A DNA stretch of 64,000 bases, from assembly GCF_050586345.1 (NCBI RefSeq), contig NZ_JBOCEF010000003.1, positions 116,126 through 180,125 on the forward strand, in the 5' to 3' direction. Every line of letters starts with the position of its first letter. Position 1 is the first letter of the stretch. Below are positions 8,016 through 16,419 of the stretch, one piece after another. The notes beneath the pieces are model-generated. The model was not told the DNA's origin. It ran no database searches and was given only the letters and a program-made list of their open reading frames with translations. The translations under genes were made by a program, and so were the position numbers. This DNA is from JBOCEF01 sp050586345 (GTDB taxonomy: Bacteria; Pseudomonadota; Alphaproteobacteria; Rhodobacterales; Rhodobacteraceae).

Positions 8016-8623
8016 CGCGCACGCCCGCCCCGGTCCCCGGGCGGCCCCGGGTCGGCGCCGCCGCGCTGATCGTCGGCTGCTTCGTCGCCTCGGCCGCGAT
8101 CCGCATCATGGATCCCGCCGGGCCGGTGGCCCATGCGGCCGGGGCCCTGGCCGCGCCGGACACGCAGCCGGCCGCGCCCGCCCGCGGCGGCGCGCAGGCC
8201 GAGTGCACGCCCGGCGGCGACGCCGGCGCGCTGCTCGAGGCGGTGCGGGAGCGGGAGCTGCAGCTGCGCGACCGCGCGCTTCAGATCGCCGACCGCGAAC
8301 GGCTGCTGGAGGCGGCCGAGGCGCGGATGCGGGCGGAGCGCGAACGACTCGAGGAAGCGCGCGCGCGGCTCGAGCAGACGCTGACCATCGCCGACGACGC
8401 CGCCGAGGCGGACATCAAGCGGCTGGTCGAGGTGTACGAGAACATGGATCCGAAGAAGTCGTCGAAGATCTTCCAGACCATGGATATCGGCTTCGCGGCC
8501 GGGTTCCTCGCGCGCATGCGCCAGGACGTCGCCGCGGAGGTGCTCGCCGGGCTTCCGGCCGAGCGCGCCTACGCCATCAGCGCCACGATCGCCGGGCGGA
8601 ACGCCAACGCGCCGCGTGAATGA
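8012..8623 (+). CDS. motE: MotE-like flagellar chaperone
   Basis: MotE-family proteins are periplasmic chaperones of the stator-associated protein MotC in rhizobia and belong to the MgtE-N/FliG-middle fold. The 203-residue product has a membrane or signal segment at about 12-35, a coiled coil at 70-130 (ERERLEEARARLEQTLTIAD) and the hallmark C-terminal helix bundle ADIKRLVEVYENMDPKKSSK followed by FAAGFLARMRQDVAAEVLAG. It overlaps the previous gene by four bases and precedes motA by 91 bases. No motC is visible, so its client here may differ. Confidence 0.8.
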   Translation: MTRTPAPVPGRPRVGAAALIVGCFVASAAIRIMDPAGPVAHAAGALAAPDTQPAAPARGGAQAECTPGGDAGALLEAVRERELQLRDRALQIADRERLLEAAEARMRAERERLEEARARLEQTLTIADDAAEADIKRLVEVYENMDPKKSSKIFQTMDIGFAAGFLARMRQDVAAEVLAGLPAERAYAISATIAGRNANAPRE

Positions 8624-8714
8624 CCGGCGCCGCCTAGCGTTTTTTTAACCGCGTTCGGCCGACACTCGGCCCCCACGCATCTCCTTGTCTGGAAGAGTTC
8701 GAGAGGTCCCCCGG

Positions 8715-9581
8715 ATGGTCGGTATTGTCGGCATCGTGATCATCCTCGTGATGGTGTTCGGCGGCTACGTGGCCGCCGGCGGCAAGATGGGGATCATCAT
8801 CAAGGCGCTGCCGTTCGAGATGATGATGATCGGCGGCGCGGCCGTCGGCGCGTTCGTGATCTCGAACGACATGGCCGCGGTGAAGCACACGATGAAGGAC
8901 GTCGGGAAGGTTTTCAAAGGCCCGAAGTGGAAGCCGCAGGACTACCAGGACCTGCTGTGCCTTCTGTATGAGCTGATCCGCATCGCGCGCGGCAACCCGA
9001 TGGACCTCGAGGGGCATATCGAGGGGCCCCAGGAATCGGCGGTGTTCCAGAAATATCCCAACATCCTCGCCGACAAGTCGGCGGTGGAGATCATCTGCGA
9101 CACGATGCGGGCCGGGTCGATGAACTACGACGACCCGCACCAGGTCGAGGAGGTGCTGGAGAAGCGGCTGGAGCACAAGCTGCACCATGCCATGCACTCG
9201 AGCCACGCGCTCCAGTCCATGGCCGACGGCCTGCCCGCGCTGGGCATCGTCGCGGCGGTGCTGGGCGTGATCAAGACCATGGCCTCGATCGACCAGCCCC
9301 CCGAGGTGCTGGGCAAGATGATCGGCGGCGCGCTGGTGGGCACCTTCCTCGGCGTGTTCCTCGCCTACGGCCTGGTCGGCCCCTTCGCCGCCAAGGTGAA
9401 GACGGTGATCGAGTCGGACCACACCTTCTACACCCTGATCCGCGACGTGCTCGTGGCCAACCTGCACAACCATGCCCCCGATATCTGCGTCGAGGTGGGC
9501 CGCCAGAACGCGCCGGGCGAGGTGCGTCCCGGCTTCGCGGACCTGAACGAGGCGCTGCGCGGCGCCAAGAGCGCCGCATGA
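8715..9581 (+). CDS. motA: Flagellar stator protein MotA
   Basis: MotA and MotB form the ion-driven stator. The 288-residue length is standard for MotA. Two N-terminal membrane segments (VGIVGIVIILVMVFGGYVA and about 30-55), a large cytoplasmic loop with charged FliG-contacting residues, and a C-terminal pair of segments (MADGLPALGIVAAVLGVIKT and GALVGTFLGVFLAYGLVGP) with the conserved prolines are all visible. The start at 8715 is preferred over 8685 because GAGAGG lies just upstream and MotA proteins begin at this point. Its stop overlaps the next gene in an ATGA. No motB occurs in the window. Confidence 0.95.
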   Translation: MVGIVGIVIILVMVFGGYVAAGGKMGIIIKALPFEMMMIGGAAVGAFVISNDMAAVKHTMKDVGKVFKGPKWKPQDYQDLLCLLYELIRIARGNPMDLEGHIEGPQESAVFQKYPNILADKSAVEIICDTMRAGSMNYDDPHQVEEVLEKRLEHKLHHAMHSSHALQSMADGLPALGIVAAVLGVIKTMASIDQPPEVLGKMIGGALVGTFLGVFLAYGLVGPFAAKVKTVIESDHTFYTLIRDVLVANLHNHAPDICVEVGRQNAPGEVRPGFADLNEALRGAKSAA

Positions 9582-12118
9582 CCTGGCGCGTCGTCACCTC
9601 TCTCGCCGCGCTCGCGGCCCTCGCGCTCCCGGTCGGACAGGCCGGGGCGCAGGAATCGCTGCGCCTGCGCGCGAGCGAGTTCTCCTCGTTCAGCCGGGTC
9701 GTGCTCGACCTGCCGCCGGATGCGGCGTGGGAGGTCGATCGGGCCGGCCGCGCGCTGACCCTGCGCCTGCCGAACATCGAGGCGGAGGTCGATTCCGCCG
9801 CCATCTTCCCCGAGCGCCGGGTGTCCCGCGTGCTGCGCGCCACCGCGTCGACGGCCGGCGGCGGGTCCGAGATCACCTTCTCGATGTCCTGCGCCTGCGA
9901 GGCCGACGTGTATCGCCTCGGGCCGCGCAGCCTGGTGCTCGATTTCCGCGACGGCGCGCGGGAGGAACCGCCGACCGCCGACGCGCCCTCGCCGGTGGTG
10001 GCCGAGGCCCGGCCGGCCCCCCGGGCCGCCGCCCCCGCGCCCGCGGCGCCGGCGCCGGCGCCTGCCGCGCAGGCGCCCGCCCCCGATGCCGGTGATGCGC
10101 CCGCGCGCGCGGCCGTCGATCATGGCGACGACCACGCCCCGACCGCCGGGGCGCAGGACCATGCCGCGGAAGAGCATGCCCCCACGGATCCCGCCGCCGA
10201 GACGCCGGCCCCCTCCGAAGCCGGCGATGACGCGCACGCGGCCGATACGCCGCCGGCCGCGCCGCTCGACGACGTCGCCTCGGTGGTCGCCGAGGCGCAG
10301 CGACGCCTGATCGAGCAGCTGTCGCGGGCGGCCGAAGAGGGGCTCGTGGAGTTCTCGGAACGGCCGCAGGCCCCGCCCGCCGAGGAGCCGCAGGCGCCGC
10401 CGCATGACGCGCCCGCCGAGGCGCATGGCGACGACCATGCCGCGGATCCGCACGCGGCCGAGCCCGACGCGCAGGGCGCCCCCGACGCGGCCCCCGACGG
10501 CGACCCGATGGCCGCCATGCTCGAGGCGGCCCGCGGCCAGGTCGAGATCCGCTCGGTGATCGAGCGGGACCGCCCGCGGCGCGCGCCGACGCCGGATCAC
10601 TGCATCGCGGATCCGCGCTTCACGCTGCCGGTGCTGGAGGCGTCCGAGGACCCTGCCGTCGCCATCGCCACCCGCCGGGTCGGCCTGATGGACGCGGTGG
10701 ACGAGATCGTGCGCCCCGCCGCCGCCGAGCTCGCGCGGGTCTACATCGCGCTGGGCTTCGGGGCCGAGGCCCGCGCGGTCATCGGAACCGTCGCGCCGCC
10801 GCTGCGCGCCGGGCCGCTTCTGACGGACATGGCGCATGTCGTGGACGGCGAACCCTATGCCGAGGGCGGCCCCCTCTCGACCCAGAAGGACTGCCCCGGG
10901 CTGGCCGCCGTCTGGCGGCTTTCGGCGGCGAATGGCGACGGCGCCGAGGTCCCGGACACCGTTCCGGCGGCCGACGCGCTCGCCGCCGCCCTGGCCGAGA
11001 TCTCGCCGCCGCTGCGGCACCGGATCGGCGCGCGGCTGCTGACCAACCTGCTCGAGGGCGGCCGCCTCGAGGCCGCCCGCCGCGTCGCCTCGATCATGGA
11101 GCGCGCGCCGGGTCCGCGCAGCCCGGAGCGGACGCTGGCGATGGCCAAGCTGGACATCGCCGAGGGCAAGGACGCCCAGGCCGACCGCGCGCTTCGGCGC
11201 ATCGCGGGCGGCTCCTCGCCCGCGGGGGCCGAGGCGACGGCGCTGCTGATCGAGCGGCTGCTGGGCCAGGGCCGCCAGGTGGAACAGGTGCTGATCCAGT
11301 CGGCCGCCGCCGCCGCCCTCGCCCATCGCGGCACGCCGCTGGGCGACCGGCTGAAGGCCGCCGAGATCCGGGCGCGCGGCGGCGACCGTTTCATCCCGGC
11401 CATGGACGTGCTGGAGACGGAGGTCGAGCGCGGCGAGATCGGCGACCAGACCCTGCGCATGGTGGCGCAGGAGCTGTACCTCGCCGCGGGCCCCGAGCGG
11501 GACGGCGACGTGGAGTATGCCGGCGCCGCCATCGCCCGCGCCGGGCTGATGGGCGACGGCCCGGACAGCGACGCCGCGCGCACCGCGACCGCGGACCGGC
11601 TGACGCGCATCGGCCTCGCCAACGCCGCGCTGGGCATGGTCGCCCCCAGCGTCGCGCGCCACGACCCCGCGGCGCTCGCCGCCGCCCGCGCCCACGTGGC
11701 GCTCGGCGACGGCGACGCGGCGCTGGAGCTGGTCGGCGCCCAGGACGGCGCCGCGGCGCAGAAGGTCCGCGTCGCGGCGCTCGTCGCCGAGGGGCGCCAT
11801 GCCGAGGCGTGGGAGGCCGTCGCCTCGGGCGAGGGCGTGGACCCCGAGACCCGCTCGCGCTTCGCCTGGCGCGCCGGGGAATGGCGCGCGGCCGCGGCCC
11901 TCGCGCCGTCCCCCGCGCGTTCGACCTTCGCGGCCTGGGCCTCCGGCGCCGCGCCGGAGGCCGCCGCCGAACTCGCGCCCTCGTTGTCCGAGGACGCGCT
12001 CGCCGCCATGGGGCCCCCGCCCGACACCCAGGAACCCAGCCTTTCCGGCGCCCGCGCGCTGATCGCACGCAGCCGCACCGCCGAGAGCTTCATCGAGGAG
12101 GCGCTGCGCGATGGATAA
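9578..12118 (+). CDS. Exported AMIN-like/helical-repeat protein of flagellar operon
   Basis: An 846-residue protein of unknown function. Residues 1-25 look like a cleavable signal peptide (ending AGAQ). Residues about 26-125 resemble an AMIN-type beta domain (LRLRASEFSSFSRVVLDLP and SLVLDFRDG), known in proteins that bind the cell wall or outer-membrane ring parts. Residues about 130-310 are low complexity, rich in Ala, Pro, His and Asp (AEEHAPTDPAAETPAPSEAG). The rest (about 330-846) is Ala-rich helical repeat, TPR-like. It is translationally coupled to motA (ATGA) and overlaps flgF by 8 bases, so a periplasmic flagellar role is likely. I know of no characterised homologue. Confidence 0.8.
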   Translation: MTWRVVTSLAALAALALPVGQAGAQESLRLRASEFSSFSRVVLDLPPDAAWEVDRAGRALTLRLPNIEAEVDSAAIFPERRVSRVLRATASTAGGGSEITFSMSCACEADVYRLGPRSLVLDFRDGAREEPPTADAPSPVVAEARPAPRAAAPAPAAPAPAPAAQAPAPDAGDAPARAAVDHGDDHAPTAGAQDHAAEEHAPTDPAAETPAPSEAGDDAHAADTPPAAPLDDVASVVAEAQRRLIEQLSRAAEEGLVEFSERPQAPPAEEPQAPPHDAPAEAHGDDHAADPHAAEPDAQGAPDAAPDGDPMAAMLEAARGQVEIRSVIERDRPRRAPTPDHCIADPRFTLPVLEASEDPAVAIATRRVGLMDAVDEIVRPAAAELARVYIALGFGAEARAVIGTVAPPLRAGPLLTDMAHVVDGEPYAEGGPLSTQKDCPGLAAVWRLSAANGDGAEVPDTVPAADALAAALAEISPPLRHRIGARLLTNLLEGGRLEAARRVASIMERAPGPRSPERTLAMAKLDIAEGKDAQADRALRRIAGGSSPAGAEATALLIERLLGQGRQVEQVLIQSAAAAALAHRGTPLGDRLKAAEIRARGGDRFIPAMDVLETEVERGEIGDQTLRMVAQELYLAAGPERDGDVEYAGAAIARAGLMGDGPDSDAARTATADRLTRIGLANAALGMVAPSVARHDPAALAAARAHVALGDGDAALELVGAQDGAAAQKVRVAALVAEGRHAEAWEAVASGEGVDPETRSRFAWRAGEWRAAAALAPSPARSTFAAWASGAAPEAAAELAPSLSEDALAAMGPPPDTQEPSLSGARALIARSRTAESFIEEALRDG

Positions 12119-12833
12119 CGCCGGCTATGTCACGATCACCCGCCAGAGCGGGCTGAAACAGGAAATGCGCGTCATCGCCAACAACATCGCCAACATGGCG
12201 ACCACCGGCTTCCGGCGCGAGGGGGCGATCTTCGCGGAGATGGTCAAGGCGGTGCCGGTCGAGGGCGGCTCGCTCTCCATGGCCAAGGCGCATGTGCGCG
12301 ACACGTTCTTCGGCCAGGGCGAGCTGTCCCAGACCGGCGGCACGTTCGACCTCGCCATCGAGGGCGACGGCTTTTTCCAGGTCGAGACGCCGCGCGGCCT
12401 GCGCCTGACCCGCGACGGCTCGTTCCTGCGCAACGCGGATGGCGAACTGGTGACCCCCGAGGGCCACAGGGTGCTCGACGCCGGCGGCGCGCCGATCTTC
12501 ATGCCGCCGGACGCGAAATCGATCTCGGTGGCCACCGACGGCTCGGTCTCGGCCGACGGCGTGCCGGTCACCCAGATCGGCCTCGTCGCCCCGCCCGACC
12601 TCTCGGCCATGACCCGCGAAGGGGGCGTTCTGTTCAACCCCGGGGGGCCGGTCGCGCCGGTCGAGGGCGGCGTCATCCACCAGGGCTTCATCGAGGGGGC
12701 CGACGTCTCGCCGGTGCTCGAACTCAGCCGGATGATCGAGGTGCAGCGCGCCTACGAGGCCGGCCAGGCCCTCCAGGACCGGGAGGACGAGCGCATCCGC
12801 GCCGTCATCCGAACCATCGGCCAGCCGCGATGA
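12111..12833 (+). CDS. flgF: Flagellar proximal rod protein FlgF
   Basis: FlgF is one of the proximal rod proteins. The 240-residue product has the rod-family N terminus (LKQEMRVIANNIANMATTGF), the central FDLAIEGDGFFQVETPRG and LTRDGSFLRNADGELVTPEG motifs and the C-terminal coiled-coil motif SRMIEVQRAYEAGQ. It is shorter in the middle than FlgG, as expected for FlgF, and begins MDNAGYV, also typical. The start overlaps the end of the upstream gene by 8 bases. Confidence 0.94.
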   Translation: MDNAGYVTITRQSGLKQEMRVIANNIANMATTGFRREGAIFAEMVKAVPVEGGSLSMAKAHVRDTFFGQGELSQTGGTFDLAIEGDGFFQVETPRGLRLTRDGSFLRNADGELVTPEGHRVLDAGGAPIFMPPDAKSISVATDGSVSADGVPVTQIGLVAPPDLSAMTREGGVLFNPGGPVAPVEGGVIHQGFIEGADVSPVLELSRMIEVQRAYEAGQALQDREDERIRAVIRTIGQPR

Positions 12834-12901
12834 CGCGCTGAGCCGCCCGTCCCCGACGTCGAACGACGCCGCCGCAACCCGCCAGAACGGAGGATACGCT
12901 C

Positions 12902-13687
12902 ATGAGAGCCCTCAGGATCGCCGCCACCGGCATGCAAGCGCAGCAGATGCGCGTCGAGGTCGTCTCCAACAACCTCGCCAACATGAACACCACCGCCTAC
13001 AACGCCCGCCGGGCCGAGTTCGCGGACCTGCATTACCAGCAGCTCGCCCGCCCCGGCACGGTCAACGCCGCCGACGGCTCGCTGCTGCCCACCGGCATCC
13101 AGCTCGGCCTCGGGGTGCGCCCCGCCGCGGTCTCCATGGATGTCAGCCAGGGCGCGGTGGAGGCGACGGGCGGCGAGCTCGACGTCGCCATCGAGGGCGA
13201 CGGCTATATCGAGCTGGTGCTGCCGGACGGCCGCTCGGCCTATACCCGCGACGGCGCGCTGAAACGCACCGGCGAGGGGGTGATGGTCAATTCCGACGGG
13301 TTCGAGCTCGCCGCCGGGATCACCATCCCGGACGAGACGCGCGCGATCTCGATCAACGCCCAGGGCGAGGTCTACGCCTATTTCAACGACCAGGTGGCCC
13401 CGCAGCAGCTGGGGCGGATCGACCTCGTCTCCTTCGCCAATGACAAGGGGCTCGAGGCGATCGGCGGAAACCTCTACCTCGAAACCGAGGCTTCGGGCGC
13501 GCCGAACGCGGGCGAGCCGGGCGTCGACGGGCGCGGCACCATGCGCCAGGGCTTCCTCGAGGAAAGCTCGGTCGACCCGGTGCGCCAGATCACCGAGCTG
13601 ATCGAGGCGCAGCGCGGCTACGAGCTGAACGCCAAGGTCATCACCGCCGCCGACCAGATGCTCGGCGCCACGAGCCAGATCCGCTGA
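12902..13687 (+). CDS. flgG: Flagellar distal rod protein FlgG
   Basis: FlgG builds the distal rod that crosses the peptidoglycan. The 261-residue length matches the family. The start MRALRIAATGMQAQQMRVEV followed by VSNNLANMNTTAYNARRAEF is diagnostic; LDVAIEGDGYIELVLPDG, YTRDGALKRTGEG and the C-terminal ITELIEAQRGYELNAKVI complete the pattern. A GGAGG-type ribosome site (AACGGAGGATACGCTC) precedes the ATG after a 68-base gap from flgF. One base separates it from flgA. Confidence 0.96.
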   Translation: MRALRIAATGMQAQQMRVEVVSNNLANMNTTAYNARRAEFADLHYQQLARPGTVNAADGSLLPTGIQLGLGVRPAAVSMDVSQGAVEATGGELDVAIEGDGYIELVLPDGRSAYTRDGALKRTGEGVMVNSDGFELAAGITIPDETRAISINAQGEVYAYFNDQVAPQQLGRIDLVSFANDKGLEAIGGNLYLETEASGAPNAGEPGVDGRGTMRQGFLEESSVDPVRQITELIEAQRGYELNAKVITAADQMLGATSQIR

Positions 13688-13688
13688 G

Positions 13689-14150
13689 ATGCGCGCGCGA
13701 GGAGAACCCCGCGGCGTGACCGCCGTGCTGGCGGCGCTGCTGCTCGCCGCGCCTGCCGCGGCCGCGCAGCAAAGCTCTGCCGAGTCCGGCTTCGTCACGC
13801 CCAGCCGCGTGATCCGCGCGGGCGAACGGATCGCGCTCGACGACCTGTCGCGCAGGCCGGGACCGGCGCAGGGCGTGGCCGAGGAGACGGCGATCGCCGG
13901 GCTCGAGGCCCGCATCACCCTGTTCCCGGGCCGCCCGATCGCCGCCGGGGACCTCTCGCCCCCCGCGATGGTGGAGCGCAACCAGATCGTGACCCTGCGC
14001 TTCAGCCGCGGCCCGCTGACCATCGAGGCGGAGGGTCGCGCGCTGGACCGCGGGGCCGAGGGCGACCGGGTGCGGGTGATGAACCTCGTCTCGCGCGCTT
14101 CGGTGGTCGGCCGCGTCTCCGGTCCCGAACTGGTGGAGGTCGGCCGATGA
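13689..14150 (+). CDS. flgA: P-ring assembly chaperone FlgA
   Basis: FlgA is the periplasmic chaperone for P-ring (FlgI) assembly. The 153-residue protein has a signal peptide (residues about 1-27, ending AAAAQQ) and then the SAF/FlgA domain: VIRAGERIALDDLS, RITLFPGRPIAAGDLSPP, ERNQIVTLRFSRGPLTIEAE and the closing GDRVRVMNL. It is at the short end for FlgA, lacking an extended N-terminal domain, as is common in alphaproteobacteria. It lies one base after flgG and overlaps flgH in an ATGA. Confidence 0.9.
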   Translation: MRARGEPRGVTAVLAALLLAAPAAAAQQSSAESGFVTPSRVIRAGERIALDDLSRRPGPAQGVAEETAIAGLEARITLFPGRPIAAGDLSPPAMVERNQIVTLRFSRGPLTIEAEGRALDRGAEGDRVRVMNLVSRASVVGRVSGPELVEVGR

Positions 14151-14878
14151 TCCGCATCGCGATCCTGGCGCTCCTGATCCTCGCGGGGTGCGAGCGGCTG
14201 GACAATGTCGGCAAGGCGCCGACCTTCTCGCCCCCGGGCGCCCCGCTGGAGCCGCCGCCGCCCCCGGCGCCGCGCCGCGTCGCGCTGGCGACCCCGCCGC
14301 CCGAGCCGCAGCCGGCAGGCTCCGCCGCCGCCTCGCTCTGGCGCTCGGGCCCGCAATCGCTGTTCGGCGACCGGCGCGCGAAGCGGCCCGGCGACATCGT
14401 CACCGTGGTGATCGAGATCGACGACGAGGCCTCGATCAACAACGCGACCCAGCGCAGCCGCTCGGGGTCGGAGAACATGTCCGTCTCGGCGCTGTTCGGC
14501 CTGCCCGCGGTGGTCGAAGGCGCGCTGAACGCAAACACCGACCCGGGGGCGGCGCTGAATTCCGACAGCTCCTCCACCGGCGCGGGAAGCGTGGCGCGCA
14601 ACGAACAGATCACGCTGCGCGTCGCCGCCTCGGTGGTCGACGTGCTGCCCAACGGGCACATGGTCATCGCCGGCGCGCAGGAGGTGCGCGTGAACTACGA
14701 GCTGCGCGACCTCCAGGTCTCGGGGATCATCCGCCCCGAGGACGTCTCGCGGCGCAACGAGATCACCTATGACCGCATCGCCGAGGCCCGCATCGCCTAT
14801 GGCGGGCGCGGCCAGATCATGGACGTGCAGCAACCCCGCTACGGCCAGCAGATCGCCGACATCATCCTGCCGTTCTGA
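14147..14878 (+). CDS. flgH: Flagellar L-ring protein FlgH
   Basis: FlgH is the outer-membrane lipoprotein forming the L ring. The 243-residue product starts with a lipoprotein signal whose lipobox is LILAGC (Cys at about residue 13), then a Pro-rich linker, then the family core SLWRSGPQSLFGDRRAKRPG, DIVTVVIEIDDEASINNATQ and the closing ITYDRIAEARIAYGGRGQI. It is coupled to flgA by a four-base overlap. flgI (P ring) is not present in the window. Confidence 0.95.
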   Translation: MIRIAILALLILAGCERLDNVGKAPTFSPPGAPLEPPPPPAPRRVALATPPPEPQPAGSAAASLWRSGPQSLFGDRRAKRPGDIVTVVIEIDDEASINNATQRSRSGSENMSVSALFGLPAVVEGALNANTDPGAALNSDSSSTGAGSVARNEQITLRVAASVVDVLPNGHMVIAGAQEVRVNYELRDLQVSGIIRPEDVSRRNEITYDRIAEARIAYGGRGQIMDVQQPRYGQQIADIILPF

Positions 14879-14905
14879 CCGGTCCCCCTCCCGAGGCCTT
14901 CCGAC

Positions 14906-15490
14906 ATGAAAAAGCTCCTCCCCATCCTCCTCGCCATCATCGGCCTCGTCGGCGGTCTAGCCGCCGGGCATTTCCTCAAGCCCCCGCCAGAGGAACATGC
15001 GGAGGCGGGCGCCGAGGGCGCGGCGGAGGGCGGACACGGGGCCGAGGCCGCGCATGGCGCGGATGACGGGCATGGCGGCGGGCACGGGGACGGCCATGAC
15101 GAGATGGCGGCCGAGGACCCGAGCGACATTCCCAAGCCCGAGGACCATGACCCCGAGGAGGCGGCGCAGTTCCAGTACGTCGCGCTCGACAAGCAGTTCG
15201 TGGTGCCGCTGGTGGACAAGGCGCGGGTCAAGGCGATGATCATCATGTCGCTGTCGATCGAGACCAAGGGGGACGGCGTCGACATCATCCGCCAGCGCGA
15301 GCCGAAGCTGCGCGACGTGTTCCTGCAGGTGATGTTCCGCCATGCCCAGTCGGGGGGCTTCGACGGGGTGTTCACCGGCGGGCAGGTGATGGCGGACCTG
15401 CGTTCGGCCCTGCGCGACGCGGGGCAGGGCGTGCTGGGCGAGGCCGCCCATGACGTGCTGGTGACCGACATCGTGCGCCAGGACATGTGA
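14906..15490 (+). CDS. Second FliL-family protein with His/Asp-rich linker
   Basis: A 194-residue FliL-domain protein, the second in this locus. One N-terminal membrane segment (about 4-22, LLPILLAIIGLVGGLAAGHF) is followed by an unusual linker of about 50 residues loaded with His, Asp, Gly and Glu (DDGHGGGHGDGHDE) and by the periplasmic FliL domain (FQYVALDKQFVVPLVDKARV to the C terminus). FliL homologues act at the basal body and stator. It is the last gene of the plus-strand flagellar block. The His-rich linker might bind metal, but that is only an inference from composition. Confidence 0.85.
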   Translation: MKKLLPILLAIIGLVGGLAAGHFLKPPPEEHAEAGAEGAAEGGHGAEAAHGADDGHGGGHGDGHDEMAAEDPSDIPKPEDHDPEEAAQFQYVALDKQFVVPLVDKARVKAMIIMSLSIETKGDGVDIIRQREPKLRDVFLQVMFRHAQSGGFDGVFTGGQVMADLRSALRDAGQGVLGEAAHDVLVTDIVRQDM

Positions 15491-15687
15491 GGCCGGGGCG
15501 CCGCCGCCGGGGCCGGATCGCGGCCCGCCGCTGCGCTGCGGGCGCCGCCCGGATGGCGGGACCCGGCGACGCCGCCCCGGCGCGCCCGCCCGGATGGCGG
15601 CGCCGCGCCGTCGCGTCGCCGCTGCCGCGGGGTCTGTCGCGGATCGCCGCGCGTCGCCCGCCGCCGGCCGCCGCCCGGAACGCGAAA

Positions 15688-15711
15688 CGGCCGCCCGGGT
15701 CCGGGCGGCCG
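15688..15711. terminator. Hairpin after the flagellar block
   Basis: A perfect 11-bp inverted repeat (CGGCCGCCCGG) with a two-base centre lies between the convergent second fliL and the marR gene. No T run follows on either strand. The rest of the 255-base gap (15491-15745) is GC-rich and shows no gene. Confidence 0.4.
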
Positions 15712-15745
15712 CGTCGTTCTGGCCGGAGCGTTCGGTGCGGGCGGA

Positions 15746-16273
15746 TCAGATCGCCATCGCCCGCTCGAGCTCCATCACCATCCCCGGCAGCGCCTCGCAG
15801 GCGCCGGTGCAGTCGGGGCGGCAGCGGGTCTTGTTCTTCTCTTCCCGCAGTTCCTCGGCGCGGACCGAGAGCTTGTCGATCAGCCCGTCCACCACGGCCC
15901 GCTCCGAGGCGTCCAGCCCCTCGAGCAGCCAGGCCTCGCGCTCGCGCACGATGCGGTCGGCGTCGGCCACCATCTCGCGGCCCGCCTCGGTCAGGTGGAT
16001 GATCTTGATGCGCCGGTCCTCGCGCGCCTCGTGGCGGCGGATCAGCCCGCGTTCCTCGAGCTTCGAGGCGGCGCGGGAGATGGCGACCTTGTCGAGCTCG
16101 GCCAGCCGCGCGATCTCGCGCGTCGGGGCGGGGTCCGCCTCGGCCGCCGCGGACAGCACCCGCCACTCGTCGGCGCAGAGCCCGAACCGCGCCGCGTGCA
16201 CGGCGTTCATGGACTCGTCCACCGCGCGGGCGAGGTTGACGAGGCGGTACGGGAAATAGCTGTCGATCTTCAT
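15746..16273 (-). CDS. MarR-family regulator with C-terminal cysteine cluster
   Basis: A 175-residue winged-helix regulator: the MarR core runs from about residue 15 to 140, with the recognition region LAELDKVAISRAASKLEERG and the wing RREAR/DRRIKIIHLTEAGRE-like stretch. The C-terminal tail is unusual: Cys151, Cys155 and Cys159 (RCRPDCTGAC) form an evenly spaced CxxxCxxxC that standard MarR proteins lack, and Cys33 lies in the N-terminal part. The ATG at 16273 has GGAGGG 7 bases upstream; longer in-frame starts lack one. An FNR-type box lies 58 bases upstream. A redox, metal or Fe-S signal is plausible but unproven. Confidence 0.87.
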   Translation of the reverse strand: MKIDSYFPYRLVNLARAVDESMNAVHAARFGLCADEWRVLSAAAEADPAPTREIARLAELDKVAISRAASKLEERGLIRRHEAREDRRIKIIHLTEAGREMVADADRIVREREAWLLEGLDASERAVVDGLIDKLSVRAEELREEKNKTRCRPDCTGACEALPGMVMELERAMAI

Positions 16274-16331
16274 GGTCCGGCCCTCCGAAACGATTTCGAG
16301 CACCAACCTAGCGACGCGGAAATGAACCGCT

Positions 16332-16345
16332 TTGATCCATGTCAA
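16332..16345. promoter_or_regulatory. FNR/FnrL-type box upstream of marR gene
   Basis: TTGAT-CCAT-GTCAA fits the FnrL/Crp-Fnr consensus TTGAT-N4-(A/G)TCAA described in Rhodobacter. It lies 58 bases before the MarR start at 16273 on the minus strand, in an AT-richer gap. It may make the MarR gene oxygen-responsive; function is inferred. Confidence 0.5.
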
Positions 16346-16419
16346 CGTTTGTTGCGATAATGCGAATGTGACCTGCGGCCTTTTGCGGGCGCCCGCTCTG
16401 GGCCGCCGGAAGACGCGGC

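Noticed and set aside
8641..8650. T-run and TTAACC upstream of motA as a terminator or CtrA site
   Set aside because: No stem precedes the T run strongly enough, and the sequence 11 bases upstream (CTAG) does not complete a CtrA box.
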